64,000 nt of DNA. It comes from an uncultured Lachnospiraceae bacterium (GTDB lineage: Bacteria; Bacillota; Clostridia; Lachnospirales; Lachnospiraceae). Each line of letters starts with the position of its first letter. The first letter of the stretch is position 1. The translations under genes were made by a program, and so were the position numbers. The DNA is taken from assembly GCA_910585465.1 (NCBI GenBank), contig CAJUEW010000001.1, forward strand, positions 186,001-250,000. Reading direction: 5' to 3'. Below the pieces are notes generated by a model. The model saw only the letters and a list, made by a program, of their open reading frames with translations. It was not told where the DNA came from and made no database searches. This document shows positions 27,127-35,799 of this stretch, piece after piece.

Positions 27127-27813
27127 TTATCTGAAATAATCCAGTCTCTTCTCAAGCCGTCCCAGCAGCATCGTCAGGATTCCGCTGAAAATAAGGTAGT
27201 ACACTGCTGTAAAGAACATGGGCCAGATGGCTCCTGAGATGCCCTGGGAGCCTTTCATAAACGCCTGGCCTGCCCAGATAATCTCCTGCAGCGCAATAAT
27301 ACGGGCCAGAGAGGTGTCCTTCACCAATGTAATAATCTCGTTGGACATGGGCGGCACAATTCTCTTGACCATCTGAAGCAGTGTAACCTTAAAGAAAATC
27401 TGGCTCTTTGTCATGCCAAGCACCAGGCCGGCTTCCTCCTGTCCCCGCGGGACACTCTGAATGCCGCCCCGGTAAATCTCTGAAAAATAGCAGGCATAGT
27501 TAAAAATAAAGGATACGGATGCCGCCAGAAAACGTCCCGTCTCACCGCCTCCCCAGATGGGATTATGTAATACCAGCCCGGGAAAATAATAAATAATCAG
27601 AAGCTGAATCATCAGAGGAGTTCCCCGCACAATCCAGACAACAACCTTGGTAAAATAGCTTAAAGGCCGAAACCGTGACATTGAGCCAAAGGCAATGACC
27701 AGTCCAAAAGGGATGGCTCCGATCAGGGTTACAAAAAATAGCTTTAATGTCTGCAAAAATCCCACATTCAACGATTGTATCACAATCGGCATCTGTTCCA
27801 GCACCAGTTCCAT
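27127..27813 (-). CDS. Polar amino-acid ABC transporter, permease
   Basis: This 228-residue membrane subunit has five hydrophobic segments and the His/Glu-type permease pattern. The cytoplasmic EAA loop reads EEAGLVLGMTKSQIFFKVTLLQ, where the ATPase docks. The early segment FLQTLKLFFVTLIGAIPFG is typical of the family. A single permease gene implies a homodimer. A stem-loop separates it from the binding-protein gene upstream. Confidence 0.92.
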   Translation of the reverse strand: MELVLEQMPIVIQSLNVGFLQTLKLFFVTLIGAIPFGLVIAFGSMSRFRPLSYFTKVVVWIVRGTPLMIQLLIIYYFPGLVLHNPIWGGGETGRFLAASVSFIFNYACYFSEIYRGGIQSVPRGQEEAGLVLGMTKSQIFFKVTLLQMVKRIVPPMSNEIITLVKDTSLARIIALQEIIWAGQAFMKGSQGISGAIWPMFFTAVYYLIFSGILTMLLGRLEKRLDYFR

Positions 27814-27851
27814 GTACTTCTCCTGCTTTCCATTTCATTTCTTATTCCGGC

Positions 27852-27886
27852 AAAAATAGAGGGCGGAAAAAATCCGCTCTCTATTT
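27852..27886 (-). terminator. Intra-operon stem-loop between binding protein and permease genes
   Basis: AAATAGAGGGCGGA (27854-27867) pairs with TCCGCTCTCTATTT (27873-27886): 14 pairs with one G-U, and on the minus strand it ends in TTTTTG. It likely acts as a partial terminator or an mRNA 3' stabiliser that raises binding-protein level over permease. Confidence 0.75.
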
Positions 27887-27907
27887 AACAGCCCATATGT
27901 GTAAATA

Positions 27908-28795
27908 CTACTGCTCAATCACTGCAGCCTGAACACCGTAAGTTTCCGCACACTCAAGCATACTTCCGTCTGCATAGCTGGAAGCAAAGAACTCGTTCAG
28001 TGCAGAAGCCAGATCCGAGCCTTTACGGAAGCCTACTCCATACTCCTCACTGTTCAGTCCCACAGTGTAGGTAAGGTCTGCATAACCGGTTCCCTCTCCT
28101 ACCATGGCGGCAGCCATCAGGGAATCAATGACAGCAGCATCAGAAGTACCTGCAGCCACCTCCATCAAAGCATCCGACTGTGCCTTTACAGGAGTGAAAT
28201 TCAGGCCCAGAGCACTTACCTGTTCCTCGCCCGCACTGCCTGCCTCTACAGCAAAGGACAGCTCGGAAAGACTGTCTGTATCCTGATACTGATCTGCCTT
28301 ATCAGCCGGAACAATAACAATCTGCGCATTATTGCAGTATGCATTGGAGCACTCCATAGCGCTCTTAACTTCATCCGTAAGAGTCATCCCGTTCCATACA
28401 CAGTCTATCGTTTTTCCGTCCAGCTCCAGAATCTTATTATCCCAGTCAATCTCTACAAATTCTACTTTCACCCCAAGGCTCTCGCCGAATGCCTTCGCCA
28501 TATCGGCATCAAATCCAATCCATTCGCCGCTTTCATCCTTGTAGTCCATAGGTTCAAAGTCCGTAATCCCTACTACCAGAGTCCCCTTTTCCTGTACATA
28601 AGCCACATCACTGTCACCGGACGGCTCCTGTGCATCCTCTGCACCTTCTTCCGTTTCCGCCGGAGCTTCTGCCTCCCCTGTACTCTCTTCCGTTTCTGCC
28701 GGAGCTTCCGCAGCAGTCTCGCTGGAGCTTCCGCATCCGGTTACCATTGCTGCGGTCATAACACCTGCCAGCGTAAGGGCAATTAACTTTTTCAT
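27908..28795 (-). CDS. Amino-acid ABC transporter, substrate-binding lipoprotein
   Basis: This extracellular solute-binding protein (family 3 type) is anchored by a lipid. Seen: a signal peptide with lipobox VTGC (Cys21), a low-complexity acidic linker of about 40 residues containing a duplicated APAETEE unit, then the binding fold starting KGTLVVGITDFEPMDY with FDADMAKAFGESLG. The ligand is probably a polar amino acid; acidic, cystine or arginine types cannot be told apart here. It heads the importer operon, with GAGGAGG before the ATG. Confidence 0.92.
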   Translation of the reverse strand: MKKLIALTLAGVMTAAMVTGCGSSSETAAEAPAETEESTGEAEAPAETEEGAEDAQEPSGDSDVAYVQEKGTLVVGITDFEPMDYKDESGEWIGFDADMAKAFGESLGVKVEFVEIDWDNKILELDGKTIDCVWNGMTLTDEVKSAMECSNAYCNNAQIVIVPADKADQYQDTDSLSELSFAVEAGSAGEEQVSALGLNFTPVKAQSDALMEVAAGTSDAAVIDSLMAAAMVGEGTGYADLTYTVGLNSEEYGVGFRKGSDLASALNEFFASSYADGSMLECAETYGVQAAVIEQ

Positions 28796-28863
28796 CTTGT
28801 TTTCCTCCTCTTATTTCTGTCTGTTACTACTCTACCATGATAAAGTATCCGGACAACGTAAAA

Positions 28864-28892
28864 ATAATAACAGGTGAGAAGAAAAATGTCAA
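28864..28892 (-). promoter_or_regulatory. Promoter of the amino-acid importer operon
   Basis: Minus-strand TTGACA (28887-28892) and TATTAT (28864-28869) with a 17-bp spacer, placed right after the preceding gene's stop codon. Confidence 0.75.
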
Positions 28893-28908
28893 GCTTTTTT
28901 CAGCACTG

Positions 28909-29613
28909 TCACTGCTTCTGTCGGGTACGGTATTCCACCTCCCATTGAAGAAGCTTTTTCTGAGGATTCACATAATTCACGTCCCCGGACATATTTTCAG
29001 GCCTTTGTCCCAGAGCGAGCGCCCTGGCAAGCTCCGCCTGCTGCCTCACTTCCTCATCCGGCTCATATTCGCAGGAGGTGTCAAAGCACTCTGCCGCCTC
29101 CTGAAACAAAAACTGGCGGACGAAGCAAACCCCCAGATTATTCCAGACTGCGGCATAAAAGGTCATGCCCAGCCGTCCGTTCTGATGCATTCTCAGAATA
29201 TGCTGATATTCCTCCATGGCAGCCCATTCATTGCGGTTGTTCAAAAGCTCGTCCGCGCGTATTTTAAGTCGTTCCTGTTCCTGAAGATTCGCAAGTCCTT
29301 TCATCCGCTCGCTCAGCTCTGACAACTGGCGGCTGTCAAACATATCTGATTCCTCCACCACCAGAAGAACCAGTTCTTTAAAGTCTGCTCCTGCAGAGAA
29401 TTTTTTTTGTATCCGATTGGCCAGCTTCGGACATTCCACCTCCTCAGAAAGCCACCTGCAGAGCCGTTCGCCCAGCATCCGGCGGTCTGCCAGACAGATA
29501 TTATGATATAAAAACCACGATAGTTCTTCCAGACTGTACAGATTCAGCCCTGCCTGTTCCACAAAAAAAGGATTCTTTGTTCTCTTATATTTACAGACGG
29601 ATACCAGACCCAT
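28909..29613 (-). CDS. Uncharacterised TPR-like protein, third gene of the DUF5717/DUF5716 operon
   Basis: I do not recognise a named family for this 234-residue soluble protein. Its first half is helical with many aromatic and Leu residues (YSLEELSWFLYHNICLADR). Residues about 130-200 form TPR-like helix pairs, including NRNEWAAMEEYQHIL and AAVWNNLGVCFVRQFLFQEAAECFDTSCEYEPDEE, so a protein-binding scaffold is likely. No signal peptide or membrane segment is seen. It lies 18 bp after the DUF5716-like gene and so probably works with it. The following importer has its own promoter. Confidence 0.75.
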   Translation of the reverse strand: MGLVSVCKYKRTKNPFFVEQAGLNLYSLEELSWFLYHNICLADRRMLGERLCRWLSEEVECPKLANRIQKKFSAGADFKELVLLVVEESDMFDSRQLSELSERMKGLANLQEQERLKIRADELLNNRNEWAAMEEYQHILRMHQNGRLGMTFYAAVWNNLGVCFVRQFLFQEAAECFDTSCEYEPDEEVRQQAELARALALGQRPENMSGDVNYVNPQKKLLQWEVEYRTRQKQ

Positions 29614-29631
29614 AAAAATTCTCCTTCCTTT

Positions 29632-30708
29632 TTATTCCTCCAGTACAAACGACTCATTCCAGCACAGATCCGATGCCGGATATATCTCGCCAAATCCCAG
29701 ATCCGTCACCTTCACCTCGCACCGGGAAGGGCCGGAAAAATGGATCTCCATCAGAAGCCTGGCCGCACCGTCCGGGCGCGCAGGAAGGTCTGTGAGCGTC
29801 ATCCCGGCGGCAACCGGCTTTCCGCCCAGCATTGAACAAAATGAAAATTCCAGAACCGGATCTCCGTACAGAAGCATTTCAAAAGATTCCTGTACTTCAT
29901 ACCAGCTGCAGCCGGCGCTGATTATCGTCTGAACAGCTTCTCTTCCGGCGGTGATACTGCGAATCCCTACATTATAAAGTAAGGTCTGCTCGCTCAGAAA
30001 CAGATATGCTTTTTTTTCGCGGTCATCCCCTGCCAGCATACAGGCCCCCCTGGCATGAAGCTGTTCGCCTAAGAATACCCTGCGCCGGCGGCATATCTCT
30101 TCTCTGCTCTTTTTATAATCCCTTGCATTAAAGTCTGTTCCGGTAAGAAATACTGCCGATACAGGCTCTTTTGTAAACCTCTCCTTTACGTATTCCAGAA
30201 GGCGTTCATCCCGGTTCCCTTCCAGCAGGGTTCCCACATGCCAGTATTCCGGCTCCTGTGCCTCTGCCAGCATCGGTGTCACCCGGCGGTTCACCCATAC
30301 AGAGGACGCCTTAATTTCATCCGTATCAAACTCCAGCAAATATACCCGCTGCTGCCAGATATCATTTGTCTGATGCATGACAAAATGAACAATGCTCTCC
30401 AGCTCTCCAATCACCCGGAGCTGTTCTCTTTCAAATCCCGCCTCACAGGCATTCTTCAGGCATTTTAAAATACCTTCCTCAGATGCGTCAGACACAACAA
30501 TGACAGCCCGGATCCCCTCCTTTTTTCCGAACCGCTTCAGGGCAGACAAGGTCTTCCTAAAGCAGGCCGCCTGGCCGAAACATCCGCCGAAATCCAGAGG
30601 AAGATATTCCGGCTCCTTCATCTGGGCATCCTGGTAGCAGACCTTCGGATACTCTCCGCAAAAGTCAATGCCTGCAAACAGCGGCTCACATCCATGTATC
30701 ATCACCAT
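29632..30708 (-). CDS. DUF5716-like protein of unknown function
   Basis: This 358-residue cytoplasmic protein resembles the family I know as DUF5716, found mainly in Lachnospiraceae; the name is from memory and should be checked. The start FAGIDFCGEYPKVCY (about 11-25) has the layout of the phosphate-1 strand-loop of actin/Hsp70-like ATPases, and later stretches (AVFLTGTDF near 190, then a Gly-containing C-terminal half) could fit that fold, but the usual GTT/S residues are missing. The end is beta-rich. It sits 43 bp downstream of the DUF5717-like gene. No enzymatic function can be assigned. Confidence 0.7.
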   Translation of the reverse strand: MVMIHGCEPLFAGIDFCGEYPKVCYQDAQMKEPEYLPLDFGGCFGQAACFRKTLSALKRFGKKEGIRAVIVVSDASEEGILKCLKNACEAGFEREQLRVIGELESIVHFVMHQTNDIWQQRVYLLEFDTDEIKASSVWVNRRVTPMLAEAQEPEYWHVGTLLEGNRDERLLEYVKERFTKEPVSAVFLTGTDFNARDYKKSREEICRRRRVFLGEQLHARGACMLAGDDREKKAYLFLSEQTLLYNVGIRSITAGREAVQTIISAGCSWYEVQESFEMLLYGDPVLEFSFCSMLGGKPVAAGMTLTDLPARPDGAARLLMEIHFSGPSRCEVKVTDLGFGEIYPASDLCWNESFVLEE

Positions 30709-30750
30709 ACCGTTTTCCCCTTTACCAATCGTCTTCCGGATTCCCCGCTT

Positions 30751-33700
30751 TCAGCGGATACAGAATTTTTCCTCCACAAGCTTCGTAAGCCCCTCATATT
30801 CCGCCATCATCTGCTTCAGGCTGTCCTCCTGCCTGTGATCCAATGCTTGCTGCATTCTGCAAAGCCTTTGATAGCGGCTGCCTCCCTGTGCATGCTCTCC
30901 CCGGTTCTCCATCGTCCGGCAGGAGGTGGAGACGGAGGTGCCGTCCTCGGAAACCTCTGTAAAAAACCAGGTCAGACGCTCTCCGTAAAACAGAATAAAG
31001 GATCTGGCAAATACGCCTCCGCACACCGGAAAAAGCTGCTCTGTCACATAATCGAAGTTCTTTCTCCCATGATACTCCAGTACATAATGAAGAATCACCT
31101 TATGCTTCGGATTGCACCGATACTCCAGCACTGCCCGATCCTCCGGCCTTCTCCTTTCATCCATATATGGATTCAGCTTATCCATAAAGGCAAAATGCCT
31201 GCGTTTCACCCCCAGCTCTTTCATCAGCCTGTTCACCAGTCTTTTCTGGGCATCCGTAAGAAAAAGCAGTACAGAAAGCTGTTTTAAATAGGACATTCCT
31301 GCCACCTCCGCCAACGGATCCTCCCATATCAGATGCTGTTCCAGACTGCCGAACAGCCCTTCCGGAACCTGACTCTCTTTCACAAAATCCAGCCAGCTCA
31401 AATAGTTCAGATAAGCGCTGCATATTGTATAATCTCCTCCCCGCTCTTCTATGGACCGGTATACCGGATAGACCTCCTTCAGATACCGCTCCGTAAACAG
31501 CGCCTGAACCAGCAGCCGCTCCTCCAGCTCCGGCAGAGACAGTCCAAACTGCTCTGCGGCTTTCCAAAGCTTCAGAAGTTCCTCCGTACTGTCATCCATA
31601 TCCTCCGAAAGCAGTAAAAGGAGTTTCTCTGTATAAATTCCTTTTTTATAAACCTGACGGGCCAGTTTTCTAAGAGCCGCCCGATCCTTTTTTTCTTCTG
31701 CCAGAAATCTCTGAAGAAGACGGAGTACCAGCCGGGGATCCGCATCCTGGCAGCCGGTTTTCTGAAGCAGGGCATATGCCCTTTCGTCCTCTTTCAGAAG
31801 AATCAGTGTTTCTATATAAATGGCCTGTCCCCGTCTGGAAAGAAGCGCTGCCGAAGATATCTGAAGCCGCTCGTCCAGCTTTTCCAGTCCATGGTGCTTT
31901 CGCTCATATTCCAGAATCTCTACCTGAAGCATCCGCCGGTAGCTTTCCCTGATGCCTGACGCTTCTGCCAGCCGGTAAGCCGCCTCTATATTCTCATGAT
32001 TCAGTTTGTGCGTTCCCTGTCCGTCCAGAAGATACAGATCCAGTCCCAGATGCCCCTTCAGCCTTTCCACACATCTCTGCAAAAACCGGGGCTCCACCAT
32101 TACTCGTTTTAAATCATAGGGTACCGCATGGAGATAGCGCCTTCCGTGTTTGTCCAGAAGTGCAATCTGCGCCCCCGGCACATAGATTGGAAGATAGGCA
32201 GTTCCCCCCGTCAGAGGAACTACAATTTTCTTTTCCAGCTGCTCATAGCGGACCTCCGCCTGACGAATCCAGCTCTCCTTGCAGGTCAGCTTCTTTAAGA
32301 ACAGAAGATCAGCCAGTGCAGACAAAAGCTCGTCTTCCAGAGCTTCTACCCGCAGACACCGGCCATACAGCCAGGCAAGCTGCTCATTCAGCCGTCTTTC
32401 CCGGAGCTGCTTAAGGAGGAATTCCTGAAGCGGCCTTTCATGCATGGCGCATGCCGAATCACGAAACGAACCATATTTTACCAGATTGCAGTAAAACAGC
32501 GTCTTCTGCTGACTGGTCAGCGTATTATGATACTGAAAATACAAAAGCACCTGCCTGGGCAGAAGCTGTTCATAATCCTCCGGAAGTGAATATATAAAAT
32601 ACTCATAAAGGTTTGTAATCTTAGCATCTCTCTCCACGCCTGCCTGATACCAGGCAAAGGCTTCCTTATCCGTCCGGTGGCCCCGGATATAGATGGCACA
32701 TACCGCACCGACTGTCTCCTTTGAGGGGCTCGCCTGATAGCATGCCTTCACCAGTCCCGCAGAGAGCAAAGACCAGCGCTTCAGCTTTGTTGCCTGAACC
32801 GCCGCCGCCTGGGCAGTCTCCGCAGTCAGAAGTCCATGGGAGGATGCCCACCCGAAAATCTGAAGGGCAAAGGCATCCAGTCTTGTGAACAATGCAAGGT
32901 CATCCTTTAGAAGCTCCCATGCCTCCTGATAGAGCAGACGGTTTCTTGTTCCTGAACGAAATTGCCGCTCCAGCGCCAGATAGCGGGTTCTGGAGTCTTT
33001 TTTCAGCCCCGGATCCAGTTTCAGTAAGAACATCGTAATCAGCCAGTCCTCCGGATGCTTCCTGTAAAGCCTCTGAAGCTGCGCCACCCCGGCTGCAATT
33101 TGTTCCGGCTCTTCCCTGAACAGGATATTTACATACAGAAACAGGGCGCGGGCTCTCACTTCCCGCATCTGCAGAAGCTGATCCCGCTCATATTTTTTCA
33201 GTATCCGGCCGGCCTCCTCTTTCCTGCCCTCCCGCAGCATCACCCATATATCCAGAAGGGGATAGAGCAGTGAAGCCTCATCCTCTTTCAGAAGACTGTC
33301 CACAAGCAAACGGAACCGGGCCAAAGCCTCTTCTTTTGTACAGGCATTCCGCCGCTCCTTTTCCAGTGTTATTGCCAGTTCTGCCAGAGCCGCTTCCTGC
33401 CGCCTCTTCTTTATCCAGGCCTGGCTCCGGCCGCTGCCCTTTCTCAAAACCTTCAGTTCAGTAAGAGTTTCCTCTGCCGGGGGGAAGGGAGTTTCCAAAG
33501 TCTCTTCCGGTTCCTGGACCTGCCGGATTTTCACTTTCACAGGAAGCATGTATTCTCCCCCGCTGGTCTCCAGTATAATCACATCCTGAAGCTCTTCCCC
33601 GGGCAGCATATGTTCCGGATAATAGGAGAACTCCACTCTGGCCGCCCTTGCAAAAAAACTGCCGGTACGAAAAGACATTCCCGGAATTCTCGTATAGAGG

Positions 33701-33861
33701 ATCCCCTTTATCCTTCTCTCATCACAGGAGCTGACCACAAAGCTTCCCTGCGCCCCTTCCTGCTCACCCAGCTCCATCGCAAGCTCCTGTGGCTCTATTT
33801 TCAGCTTTGCCTGATCATATTCGAATATACCGTTAGAAAAATCAATGATCTTTTGTTTCAT
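30751..33861 (-). CDS. DUF5717-like large helical-repeat protein of unknown function
   Basis: This 1036-residue soluble protein resembles the Lachnospiraceae family I know as DUF5717 (name from memory). Residues 1 to about 112 look like a beta-sandwich domain (alternating strands, for example GSFVVSSCDERRIKGILY and EYMLPVKVKI). From about 140 to 600 and again after 650 it is almost all helical, with TPR/HEAT-like pairs rich in Leu, Arg and Glu. A short beta segment near 575-600 includes GGTAYLPIYVPGAQIALLDK. No signal peptide, membrane helix or catalytic motif is evident. It is the first gene of the operon. The shared region with the divergent aminotransferase gene holds A/T-rich promoter-like sequences. 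Confidence 0.75.
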   Translation of the reverse strand: MKQKIIDFSNGIFEYDQAKLKIEPQELAMELGEQEGAQGSFVVSSCDERRIKGILYTRIPGMSFRTGSFFARAARVEFSYYPEHMLPGEELQDVIILETSGGEYMLPVKVKIRQVQEPEETLETPFPPAEETLTELKVLRKGSGRSQAWIKKRRQEAALAELAITLEKERRNACTKEEALARFRLLVDSLLKEDEASLLYPLLDIWVMLREGRKEEAGRILKKYERDQLLQMREVRARALFLYVNILFREEPEQIAAGVAQLQRLYRKHPEDWLITMFLLKLDPGLKKDSRTRYLALERQFRSGTRNRLLYQEAWELLKDDLALFTRLDAFALQIFGWASSHGLLTAETAQAAAVQATKLKRWSLLSAGLVKACYQASPSKETVGAVCAIYIRGHRTDKEAFAWYQAGVERDAKITNLYEYFIYSLPEDYEQLLPRQVLLYFQYHNTLTSQQKTLFYCNLVKYGSFRDSACAMHERPLQEFLLKQLRERRLNEQLAWLYGRCLRVEALEDELLSALADLLFLKKLTCKESWIRQAEVRYEQLEKKIVVPLTGGTAYLPIYVPGAQIALLDKHGRRYLHAVPYDLKRVMVEPRFLQRCVERLKGHLGLDLYLLDGQGTHKLNHENIEAAYRLAEASGIRESYRRMLQVEILEYERKHHGLEKLDERLQISSAALLSRRGQAIYIETLILLKEDERAYALLQKTGCQDADPRLVLRLLQRFLAEEKKDRAALRKLARQVYKKGIYTEKLLLLLSEDMDDSTEELLKLWKAAEQFGLSLPELEERLLVQALFTERYLKEVYPVYRSIEERGGDYTICSAYLNYLSWLDFVKESQVPEGLFGSLEQHLIWEDPLAEVAGMSYLKQLSVLLFLTDAQKRLVNRLMKELGVKRRHFAFMDKLNPYMDERRRPEDRAVLEYRCNPKHKVILHYVLEYHGRKNFDYVTEQLFPVCGGVFARSFILFYGERLTWFFTEVSEDGTSVSTSCRTMENRGEHAQGGSRYQRLCRMQQALDHRQEDSLKQMMAEYEGLTKLVEEKFCIR

Positions 33862-33977
33862 AGGAACCCCATTGCTTTTTTTGTAGTTTTGATTATAATT
33901 GGGTTAATGAGTTGAAAATATTATACCACCCGCAGCTTGCATCACGCAACTGTGAGGAGCAACCTGGTGAGGACAAA

Positions 33978-35093
33978 ATGAATAATCATAAAAAAATAGA
34001 AGGAAAAGAACATTTTCACGGAAGCGATCTGGAAAAAATTGAAAAATATTTTGGAATTCCCAAGGAACAGATTACCGGCTTTGGCGCCAATGTGAATCCC
34101 CTTGGCATCTCTCCTAAAATGAAAGCAGGCCTGGCAGAAAGAATTGATGTCATAACCTCCTATCCGGATCCCGAATACACAGAGCTTCGGGGACATATCG
34201 CCCAGTACGCCGGATGCCGTCCGGAAGAAATACTGGTGGGAAACGGATGTACGGAGCTGATCTCTCTTTTTATCCAGGTCCGCCGCCCCAAAAAGGCTCT
34301 GATAGTCTCTCCGACCTATTCAGAATATGAAAGGGAGGTTCTGCTGTCAGGAGGCTGCGTACAGTATTATCCCCTGAAGGAATCATCCGATTTCCGGCTG
34401 AATACAGATGATTTCTGCAGAGAGCTGAATGAGGATCTGGATCTGTGTATCATCTGCAATCCTAACAATCCTACCTCCACTGCCAATGAACCGGACGAAA
34501 TGCGCCGGATTCTGGCGTGTTTAAAGGAGCATCATATTTTTGCCATGATAGACGAAACCTATGCAGAATTTGCTCCGGAGCATACCAGCGTCTCTGCCGT
34601 GGGTCTGTTAAAGGAATTTGATAACTTTGTCATTCTGCGCGGCATTTCCAAGTTTTTTGCTGCTCCGGGCCTGCGTCTGGGCTACGCCATAACCAGTAAT
34701 CTGCACCTTCTGGAACTTGTTAAGGAACGCAAAAATCCCTGGACTATTAACAGCCTGGCTGATGCCGCGGGCGCTCTGATGTTTACAGATAAAGAATACA
34801 TTGAAAAAACCCGCCATCTGATCTCCTCCGAGCGGGAACGGATTTATCAGGAGCTGCTGACCTGGAAAAATGTCAAGGTCTATAAGCCTTACGCCAATTT
34901 TATCCTGGTGCGCATCCTGAAAGAAGGTATTACCTCCTATGATGTTTTTGTCCATACCGTCAAACGGGGGCTTATGCTCAGAGACTGCTCCACCTTTCCG
35001 GGACTGGAGGATGAGACCTTCTTCCGCTTCTGTTTTATGATGCCTCAGAAAAACACGGAGCTTCTGAATTGTCTGAAAGAAATTCTGAATTAA
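33978..35093 (+). CDS. PLP-dependent class I/II aminotransferase (HisC/CobD-like)
   Basis: This is a fold-type I PLP enzyme of 371 residues. Seen: the substrate-side start GFGANVNPLGIS, the cofactor contacts GNGCTELI and CNPNNPT, the Asp-containing MIDETYAEF, and the Schiff-base Lys in GISKFFAAPGLRLGYA. The N-terminal pattern HFHGSDLEKIEKYFGI is like threonine-phosphate decarboxylase (CobD) as well as histidinol-phosphate aminotransferase; there are no cob or his genes nearby to decide. The ATG at 33978 has GGTGAGG five bases upstream; an upstream TTG at 33912 lacks one. It is divergent from the DUF5717-like operon. Confidence 0.85.
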   Translation: MNNHKKIEGKEHFHGSDLEKIEKYFGIPKEQITGFGANVNPLGISPKMKAGLAERIDVITSYPDPEYTELRGHIAQYAGCRPEEILVGNGCTELISLFIQVRRPKKALIVSPTYSEYEREVLLSGGCVQYYPLKESSDFRLNTDDFCRELNEDLDLCIICNPNNPTSTANEPDEMRRILACLKEHHIFAMIDETYAEFAPEHTSVSAVGLLKEFDNFVILRGISKFFAAPGLRLGYAITSNLHLLELVKERKNPWTINSLADAAGALMFTDKEYIEKTRHLISSERERIYQELLTWKNVKVYKPYANFILVRILKEGITSYDVFVHTVKRGLMLRDCSTFPGLEDETFFRFCFMMPQKNTELLNCLKEILN

Positions 35094-35148
35094 CCGGGAG
35101 GGAGACACTGTTTTTCTGCCCGCCTCCCGTACTAACCGGAACATACCC

Positions 35149-35180
35149 GGCAGCCGGGTAAAACAACTCTCCTGGAGATT
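35149..35180. terminator. Hairpins in the convergent aminotransferase/ogt gap
   Basis: ACCCGG-CAG-CCGGGT (35149-35163) and the nearby CTCTCC/GGAGAT repeat lie between two converging genes. U tracts are poor on both strands, so terminator function is tentative. Confidence 0.4.
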
Positions 35181-35193
35181 GTGTTTATATGTC

Positions 35194-35739
35194 TTACCAC
35201 CGGGACTTGATCGCTGTCCCCTTTGTGGGAATGGTAAAGCCTGTCATGTCCGCGCCCTCCAACAGAAGGAGGGCGTTTTTCTTGTCTACGCCTCCGGCAT
35301 ATCCTGTCAGGCTGCCGCCGCTCCCCACTACCCGATGGCAGGGAATTATAATAGAAATTTCGTTGCGGCCTACGGCCCCGCCTACTGCCTGGGCCGACAT
35401 TCGGGCCTTCCCCCGCCGGGCGGCCATTTGTTTTGCAATTAATCCGTAGGTTGTGGTCTGACCATAGGGAATCTGTTGCAGAATTTTCCAGACTTCCATC
35501 TGAAAGGCCGAACCCATCATATGAACAGGAGGCATGAAATCCGGCTCCCGGCCAGTGAAATAGATGTCCAGCCAGCGGCGCGCATCATCCAATGCCGGAA
35601 GATTACCTTCTTTATGTTCAGGGTCCAGATGACCGGCGTAGTATTTTTCCCCGTCAAACCATAGCCCGGTCAGTCCTTCGTGGTCAGCGGCAAGCAGGAT
35701 CCCGCCCATGGGAGAATCATAATTGGTTGTGTACTGCAT
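35194..35739 (-). CDS. ogt: Methylated-DNA--protein-cysteine methyltransferase (Ogt)
   Basis: Ogt removes alkyl groups from O6-alkylguanine by transferring them to its own Cys in a suicide reaction. Seen: the active-site motif IIPCHRVVG with Cys134, the helix-turn-helix/arginine-finger block PYGQTTTYGLIAKQM (about 91-105), the conserved GNE/RNE-type loop AVGRNEISI and an N-terminal ribonuclease-like domain. The 181-residue length is normal. It is the last gene in alkA-MFS-ogt, 60 bp after the MFS gene, so it is probably co-expressed with the glycosylase and the pump. Confidence 0.95.
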   Translation of the reverse strand: MQYTTNYDSPMGGILLAADHEGLTGLWFDGEKYYAGHLDPEHKEGNLPALDDARRWLDIYFTGREPDFMPPVHMMGSAFQMEVWKILQQIPYGQTTTYGLIAKQMAARRGKARMSAQAVGGAVGRNEISIIIPCHRVVGSGGSLTGYAGGVDKKNALLLLEGADMTGFTIPTKGTAIKSRW

Positions 35740-35799
35740 ATTACCCCTCCTTTAAGTTTATTTCAAATAAAAAAATTGATAGCTTTGTTCCTATGCTTA

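Noticed and set aside
28645..28711. Direct repeat of about 26 bases in the binding-protein gene
   Set aside because: Only two imperfect copies that encode the acidic APAETEE linker; not a CRISPR or mobile repeat.
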